Origin: an uncultured Rhodospirillaceae bacterium
GTDB lineage: Bacteria > Pseudomonadota > Alphaproteobacteria > SP197
Assembly: GCA_937880925.1 (NCBI GenBank)
Contig: CALGGB010000134.1
Location: forward strand, 1 to 34,022
Direction of reading: 5' to 3'
Length of the DNA: 34,022 nt
Shown piece after piece: positions 10,401 through 19,400 of the stretch; positions within the stretch are counted from its first letter, which is position 1, and every line of letters starts with the position of its first letter. The notes under the pieces are model-generated. The model saw only the letters and a program-made list of their open reading frames with translations. It had not been told where the DNA came from and did not search any database. Both the position numbers and the translations under genes were made by a program.

Positions 10401-13400
10401 TTCGCCGAGGTCACGCCTGCCGGTGTTCTCGTTGATGCGGCTTCCGATGGCGCGTTCATCGACGCGGTCAACATCGAGGGCCTGTTCTTCGACGGCGGTG
10501 ACGGCAATGATGTCGTGGTGCTGGAGGGCGATCTCGCCGGCGCCGGCATCGTGTCGGTCGGTTTTCTTGGTGGCGCTGGCGACGATGTCCTGCGCGACAA
10601 CGGCTATGGCGCCGGTTTCGACGTCACGGCATTCGGTGGCGACGGCAACGACACGCTAGAAGGCAGTGGCGGAAACGATAGCCTGGACGGTGGCACAGGC
10701 AATGACACGCTCGACGGCGGCGCCGGCAACGACACCCTCGATGGCGGTAGCGGCAACGACACGTTCTCCTGGGCGGGCGGAGACGGCAACGATGCCATCG
10801 ACGGTGGCACCGGCGACGACCTTCTGATCATCACGGGCACCGAGGGCAACGACGCGATCAGCCTGTTCGACAATGGTTCGGGCGGCCTTGTGGTTGTGGT
10901 CAACAGCGAGACCCTGTCGGTAACCAGCGTCGAAGACCTGATCATCGATGCGGGCGACGGCGACGACACAATCACCATTGGCGACCTCGGCGCCACGGCC
11001 ATCGGCAACGACTCGATTTCGGTCCTGGGTGGCGCCGGCAATGATGTCGTGGATGGCGCCTCAGCCGGACGGCGCATCGTTGCCGACGGCGGCCTGGGCA
11101 ACGATACCCTTACCGGCAGCACGCTTGCCGACAGCCTCAGTGGCGGCGAGGGTGACGATGTCTTCTTCTGGGCCCCTGGCGACGGCAACGACAGCATCGA
11201 CGGCGCTTCGGGCAACGATACCCTGGTCGTCTCGGGTGTCACGGGCAATGACACCGTGGAATTCACCGAGGATGGCTTCGGCAACGCCGTCCTGTCGGTC
11301 AATGGTGAAAGCCTCACCACGAGCAGCGTGGAAGACTTCCAGGGCATCGACCTGCCCGCGCCGGGCGACGACACGGTCATCGGAACCTCCGGCAACGACA
11401 CGATCGTCTGGACGTCGGGCGACGGCAACGACCTGATCGACGGCGCGGGTGGCGATGACGTTCTGGTCATCACCGGCACCGAAGGCAACGATACGATCGA
11501 CGTTTTTGACGACGGCTTTGGCAATGTCATCGCCGTGGTCAACAGCGAAACGCTGACGGTCAGCTCTGTCGAGGAGCTCGTGGTGGTGTCGCTCGATGGC
11601 GACGATGTCGTCACCATCGGTGATCTGACCGGCACCGCCATCAGCAACGACACGATTTCCTACACCGGCGGTGCGGGCAACGACATCCTCGATGCCTCAC
11701 TGGCGGGCAAGCGCATCGTGGCCGATGGCGGTTCGGGCAACGACACGCTGACCGGCGGCGACCTGGGCGACACCCTGACCGGTGGCATCGGCAACGACAG
11801 TCTTGTGGGTGGCAACGGTGACGACCTGATCGTCTGGGAGCGCCGTGCCGGCGGTACCCTGTTCGACAGCGACGGCAGCGACACGGTGGACGGCGGTTCG
11901 GGTAACGACACGCTGAAGCTGGTCGGATCGGCCGACGGCGAGGCCTTCCTGCTCAACGGGTCGGGTGGCGGGAACCTGCAGATCGACGGCGAACGGATCG
12001 ATTTCAGCGGGATCGAAACGCTTTCGCTCTCCGGCGGTGCCGGCAACGACAGTCTCCAGGCCGGCAGCGCGCTGGATGGTCAAGGTCTCGGCCTGGTGGT
12101 CTTTGACGGCGGCGATGGCAACGACGTTGTCGATCTCGGTGGCGCGGGCAACGATGTCGCACTCAAAGCCCTGGGTGGCGCCGGCAACGACACGCTCGCT
12201 GGCGGCGCGCGCAACGACACGCTCGCTGGCGGCATCGGAAACGATGTCTTCCTGTGGGACGATGACGAGGGCGACGACACGGTGACCGGCGGCGAGGGCA
12301 CCGACACGCTGGTCGTTTCGTCCGTCGGGAGCGGCCTAGCCGTCCTGATGGCGGGCGGTACGCCGCTGCTTACGGTGGCCTCGGGCGAACTGGTCGATGT
12401 CGTCTCGTTCGACACCCTTGAGATTCTCGATCTCGTCGGCTCCCTCGGTAACGATCTTGTCCAGATCGACAGCAACGCCGGTCTGCAGCGCGTTACGGCG
12501 TCGCTCGATGACGGCGATGATGTTTTCGAGGTGACCTCTGGCGTGGCGTTGGAAAGCAGCGTCGATGGCGGGGCGGGCAACGATGCCCTGCTCGGCGGCG
12601 CGCTGGCGGATACCTTCGACGGCGGCGCCGGCAACGATCTTCTGCAAGGCCGCGACGGCGACGATGTCCTGGAAGGCGGCGACGGTGTCGACATGCTCAT
12701 CGGCGGCGCGGGCAGCGACGACGTTTCGGGCGGGTCGGGCGCAGACACCATCGTCTGGACCGTGGGCGAGGGCAGTGACCGCATCGACGGCGGCGCCGGG
12801 AACGACAGCGCCTCGCTGTTCGGCAGCGCAGGCAACGATCATGTCTTCAACATCGTCGACAGCGGTTCCGGCAACGCCCAGGTACAGATCGGCGGCGAGA
12901 GCCTGACCGTCACCTCGGTCGAGAATCTGGTCGTCTTCGCTGGCGAGGGCAACGATATCGTCACGGTGGGAGACCTGAGCGCCACGGGCGTGCAGCGCTT
13001 CACCTTCTTCGGGGTCGGCGGCAACGACATTCTGGATGCTTCGGCCTCGGACGTGCATGTCATTGCCATCGGCAGCAATGGCAGTGGCGGGGCCGCTGGC
13101 GACGATCATCTGCAGGGCGGTGCGCTCAACGACATCCTCCAGGGGGATGGCGGCAACGATACGCTGATCGGCCATGGCGGTAACGACTTCATCAGTGGCG
13201 GCACCGGCGACGACCTGATCGTCTGGGAGGACCAGTCCTCCGGTTCGTTCAGCGACAGCGACGGCAACGACGTGGTCAGCGGCAATGACGGCAACGACGT
13301 GCTGGAGATGCATGCATCCTCGTCGGGCAGTGTCTTCATCGTCGACGGGTTCGGAAGCCCCCACGTCCATGTCGGCAACGACCGCATCGATTTCGACACG

Positions 13401-16400
13401 GTCGAGACGCTCTCCTTTGTCGGCGGCGCCGGCAACGACGCCGTTCTCAGCGACACGCCGCTCGACGGCATCGGCGTCACCCGGCTGGTGTTCGATGGCG
13501 CCGGCGGCAATGACGTCGCGGACCTCAGTACCCTGGGCAACGATGTCGTTGTCGAGGCCTCCGGTGGCGCGGGCAACGATACGCTGACCGGCAGCGCCAA
13601 CGACGACACCCTTTCGGGTGGCGATGGCGACGACCTGCTCAACGGTGGTGCCGGCATCGACACCATCGATGGCGGTGACGGCGATGATCACGTGGTCTGG
13701 GTTGCGGACGACGGCAATGACGACATTGAAAGCGGCGCCGGAAACGACATCCTCGAGATGTTCCTGTCGGACGGCGATGACACCGGTGTCATCAACGAAG
13801 CCTTCCCGGGTGCCCTGCGCGTGTTCGCCGGGTCCGAACAGGTGGTGGTCGACAACGTCGAAGCGATTATCCTTCGGGGCCAGGACGGCAATGACAGCTT
13901 CTCGATCGCCGGTCACGCGCGGGAAGAGCTTCCCCTGGTCAGCTTCGATGGCGGCGCGGGCAATGATTCGGTCAGCGACGGCAATATGCTCGGCGACCTG
14001 CATGCCGATGGTGGCATCGGCAACGATGTTCTGACCGGCGGCCGGGGTAATGATTCACTTGTCGGCGGCGATGGCGACGATACCCTCAACGGCGGCCAAG
14101 GCAACGACATCGCGGTTGGCGGTGCCGGCAACGACTTCTTCCGCTGGTCCGGTGGCGACGGCGATGACACGCTGGATGGCGGCGCCGGTAACGACAAGAT
14201 CCTGATCACCACCGATGCGGGAATCGTCAGCCACAGCCTCTCGGCATCGGGGAACGACCTGATTGTCAGTGCGGATGGCGGCGGTACATCGACGCTCAGC
14301 AGCATCGAGGTGGTCAGCATCTTCGGTGGCGCGGGCGACGATACCCTCACCGTGCAGGATCTTTCGGGAACCGCCGTCACGGAGGTCGCCTTCTTCTCCT
14401 CCGATGGCAACGATGTCGTGACGGTGAACGGAAGCATCGGTGCCCGCGTCGTTGCCGGCAACGGCAACGATCAACTCTTCGGCGGTTCGGGCAACGACGA
14501 CTTCGCCGGCCAGTCCGGCAACGACTTCCTGGAAGGCGGCGCCGGTAACGACACCCTGAACGGCGGTAGTGGCGACGATCTGATCGTCTGGACGAACCGT
14601 TCGGTCGGCTCCTTCAGCGACAGCGACGGAAGCGATACCGTCGACGGCTCCTCCGGCAACGACATCCTGGAGGTGCATGCTTCGGATCTGGGCGACAGCT
14701 ACGTTGTCGATGGTACCGGCTTCACCCATGTCGAGATCGGCAGCGACAACATCGTCTTCTTCGGGATCGAAACGCTTTCGTTCGTCGGCGGTGCCGGCAA
14801 CGACTCTGTGGTCAGCAACGGTTTCGTCACCTTTGCGCCGCTTGATGTGGTGGTCGAGGGTGCGGCTGGCGACGATACGGTTGATTTCAGCTCGGTCAGC
14901 AGCAGCGCCGTCGTCGTCAACGCCGATGGCGGTGCGGGCAACGACACGCTGACCGGCGGTGCCGGGAACGACACCCTGGCCGGTGGCGACGGCAACGATA
15001 TTCTCGATGGCGGTCTGGGCAACGATGACCTCCAGGGCGGTGCCGGCGACGATACGATCTCCTGGGCCGGTGGCGACGGCAGCGATCTGATCGATGGCGG
15101 TGAAGGTCGGGATGTCCTCTCTATCCTGGGTACCGGCGGAAATGATTCCATCGGCATAGCAGGTGATGGCCTTGGCAACGCCGTCCTCACCCTGGGCAGC
15201 GAGTCGCTGACCGTTTCGGCGGTCGAGGATTTCTCGATCACGGAGACGGGTTTCGGCGACGATGTGATCACGATCAGCGATCTCAGCGCTACTGCTCTCG
15301 CAGGCGGTACGGTGACCGTTGATCTGGGCGCCGGCAACGATGTGCTGAACGGCGCCAATGCGACGACGGCGATCTCGGCCTTCGCGTCATCAGGAAACGA
15401 CACCCTGACAGGCGGATCGGGTGACGACACGCTCAACGGAAGCAGCGGTGACGATCTGATCGAGGGCGGAGCAGGCAACGACACGCTTGACGCCAGCTTG
15501 GGCAACGATGTGCTCAGGGGCGGCGATGGCGACGACCTCCTGAATGGCAGCTCCGGCAACGATACTCTGGAGGGCGGTGCGGGCAACGACACGCTCTCGG
15601 GCAGCGATTCAAACGATATCCTGACAGGAGGCCAGGGCGCTGACGTTGTGAACGGCGGCGACGGCGACGACACCGTTTCATGGAGTGTCGGCGATGGTGA
15701 AGACACCATCGACGGCGGCGCCGATACCGATGTCCTGGTGGTCAACGGCAGTGCCGGCAACGACATCATCGACATCTTCGACGACGGCTTCGGCAATGTC
15801 GTCGTTGTGGTCAACGACGAGACGTTCACGGCCAGCAATGTCGAGGAACTGATCATCAATACCGGGGACGGCGACGATGTCGTCACCGTCGGCGATCTCA
15901 GCGGCACGTCGGTCAGCAACGACACGATCTCGTTCAGCGGCGGTGCGGGCAATGACGTGCTCGATGCCGCGGACTCGGGCAAACGCATCGTTGCCCTGGG
16001 CGGCGACGGTGACGATACGCTGAGCGGCAGCAGCCTGCTGGATTCGCTCAATGGGGGTGCCGGCAACGACATCCTCACGGGCGGTCTGGGCAACGACACA
16101 CTCGAAGGCGGCAGCGGCAACGACACCTATGTTCAGGATGCCGATCAGGGCTCCGACCTGATCATCGACAGCGACGGTGAGGATCAGTTCGGCTTCACGC
16201 TGGCGCTGGGCGTCGATCTTGACGATCAGCTCGCACACTTCAGCATTGTCGGCACGACGCTGGAGATCCAGACGATCTACGGCGAAACCATCACCGTCAG
16301 CGATCATTTCGGCACCGGCACGCTCGAAAGCTACGAGGCGGCCTCGTCAAGCCTGTGGGAAGGTCAGCAGACCTTCACGGTCGAGCTGCTGACCGATGCC

Positions 16401-19400
16401 AACAGCACCAGCGCCTACGGCCCCGGCGTGCGCATCGGCGATGTGCTGTTCGGCACAGGCGCGGCCGATACGATCTTTGGCGGCGCCGGCCCGGATATCG
16501 TGCAGGCCGGTGACGGCAACGATCATGTGGTCGGCGGCAGCTTCAACCTGTTCTACGACGATGATTTGGGCGACGACCGCATCTACGGCTCCCTGAGCGG
16601 CGGCAGCGACGCCATTTCGTTCATGGGTGAGGCCGCCAACGGGGTCACGATCGACGAGGCGGCAGGAACAGCGGTACACGGCAGCCAGACCGATGTCTTC
16701 TCCAGCATCGACGAATTCTACGGCAGCGCCCAGGACGACAACTTTGTCGGCGCCGTCAGCGGCACGTTCCAGCAATTCACGAGCTGGGAAGGTTTTGCCG
16801 GCAACGACACCTTCACCGGCGGCGCCAATACCGACGTGGTCAGCTACTTCTATTCGACCGGCGCCGTGGTGGTCGATCTGCAGGGCGGCACCGCCAGCGA
16901 CGGCATGGGCGGCACGGACACCTTTGTATCCTCGATTGAGGGCGTCTTCGGATCGCGCTTCGATGACACCATCACGGGCGATGGCGGCGACAACCGGCTC
17001 GACGGTTTCCGCGGCGATGACCTGCTGATCGGCGGCGGCGGCAACGATCTCTATCGCCATGACCTGCGCGACGGAGACGACACCATCGTCGACTCCTCGG
17101 GCGCCGAGGACGCGCTCCGCATCGACTTCGACCAGGTCGCCATCAATACCGAACGCAGCGCGGACGGCAACGATCTGGTGATCACCACCACGGTGGGCGA
17201 CACGGTGACCGTGGTCGATCAGTTCAACGGCCAGACGCTGGAGTTCCTGCAGGATACCAGCACACGCGGCGGGCGCTTCCCGGTCGCCATTGCGCAGGAC
17301 CCTGTCAATGAGACCGCTGGCCAGACCGACTTGCTGATCGGTTTCGCCTCCAACGACACGATCACGACAACGGGTGGCTTCGACTATGTGTTCGGCGGGG
17401 GCGGCGACGATACGCTGATCAGCGTCACGGCCGAGGGCTCCCGGATGACCGGCGGCGCCGGTAACGACACTGTCATTGGCAGTGGTTCGGGCAACGACGA
17501 GATTTCGTTCCTCGATCACACCGTGGGCGCGGTCATCAGCTTCGACGGCAACGGCAACGGCACGGCCGTCTTTGCGGGCGGCGAGACGGACACCTTCCAG
17601 AGCATCGTTGCGGTTTACGGTTCGCAGGGCAACGACACCATCACGTCGACCGGCTCAGGTTTCTCCTGGCTGGAAGGCAGCGGCGGCGACGACACGCTGA
17701 TCGGCTCGGGCAGCGGCGACACCATCGGCTTCTTCACCGCATCCGTTGCGGTTTCCTTTGTCCTGTCGGCCACCGGCGACGGTGTCTTTGACGGCGGTGA
17801 CGAACTGGGCACCGACACCTACTTCGGAATCGACCGGGTAGGGGGAACACGATTCAACGACCGTCTGGAAGGCAACGACTCCGACAACCGCCTGACGGGT
17901 TTCCAGGGCGATGATGTGCTGGTCGGCAATGCCGGCGCTGATCGTCTTGATGGCCGCGATGGCCAGGACCTGCTGGAAGGCGGCGACGGCGACGACGAAC
18001 TGCTGGGCGGTAACGGCAACGACGCACTGCAGGGCGGAGCGGGTAACGACTATCTCGAAGGTGATCAGGAAAGCCGTCCCCAGGCGACCGGCAACGACAC
18101 GCTGGAGGGCGGCGCCGGCAACGACACGCTGATCGGCGGCAATGGCGATGACCTTCTCGTTGGCGGTGACGACGACGACATCATCGACGGTGGCGTGGGC
18201 TTCGACACCGTCGACTATTCCGATGCCGGCGGTGCCGTGTCGGTCAATCTGGCGAGCGGCAATGCCAGCGGCCAGGGCGCCGACCTGCTCAGCAGCGTCG
18301 AGCGTGTCGTCGGCAGCGCCTTCGGCGACACGCTGACCGGCGCGAACGCGCCCGACGGCGAGTATCAGGAATTCCAGGGCGGTGCGGGCAACGACCTGAT
18401 CATCGGTTCGTCGGATGATCTGATGGAAGATCTCGTCGACTACAGCGATGCCACCGGCGGTGTCACGGTCGACCTGGTTGCGGGCACCGCCAGCGGCGCG
18501 GGCGTGGGCAACGACACCCTGGTGGACATCGACGGGGTGCGGGGTTCGGCCTTTGCCGACACGATCACCGGCGGCAACAACGACGAGTTCGAGCAGTTCA
18601 TCGGCGGCGCAGGCAACGACATCATCGATGGCGGCTCGGGCTTCGACGACGCATTCTACCGTGAGGATCCCTTCGCCATCTCGGTGGTGCTGACCTCCGA
18701 CAACGCGTTTACCGTCACCGACGGCTACGGCGACACCGATACGCTGACCGATTTCGAGCGCCTGACCGGTTCACGCTACGACGATCTCTTCGACCTTTCG
18801 GCCAGCTTCAACGGCGTCATCCAGGTGCGGGGCCGCGACGGTGCTGACACGATTGACGGTTCGGGCGGCGAGGTTCTGGTTGTCTACAACCGCGCGCCAT
18901 CCGGCGTGACGGTCAACCTGACCGGCGGTTTCGCGATCGATGGCTATGGTACCGTCGATACTTTGATCGATGTCGAGCATGCGCGTGGTTCGGCCCATGA
19001 CGACACCCTGATCGGCAGTGGCGTTGCGAACTTCCTGCGTGGCGATGCCGGCAACGACACGCTCAGTGGCGGCGGCGGCGACGACACCCTGGTCGCGGGC
19101 TCCGGCAACGACATTCTCAATGGCGGCGACGGCAACGACCTGTTCGAAGGCAGTCAGGGCAACGATCAGATTGCCGCAGGCGGTGGCAACGACACCATTT
19201 TCTGGCAGTCGGGAGACGGCAACGACGCGATCGACGGTGGCGCGGGCATTGATGTGCTTTCGCTCACCGGTAGTGACGGCAACGACATCATCGACATCTC
19301 CCAGGATGTGTCGGGCAACGTGATCGTCGTGGTCAATGGCGAGACGCTGACGGTATCCACGCTTGAGGACATCGTCATCACCACCGGCGCCGGCGATGAC

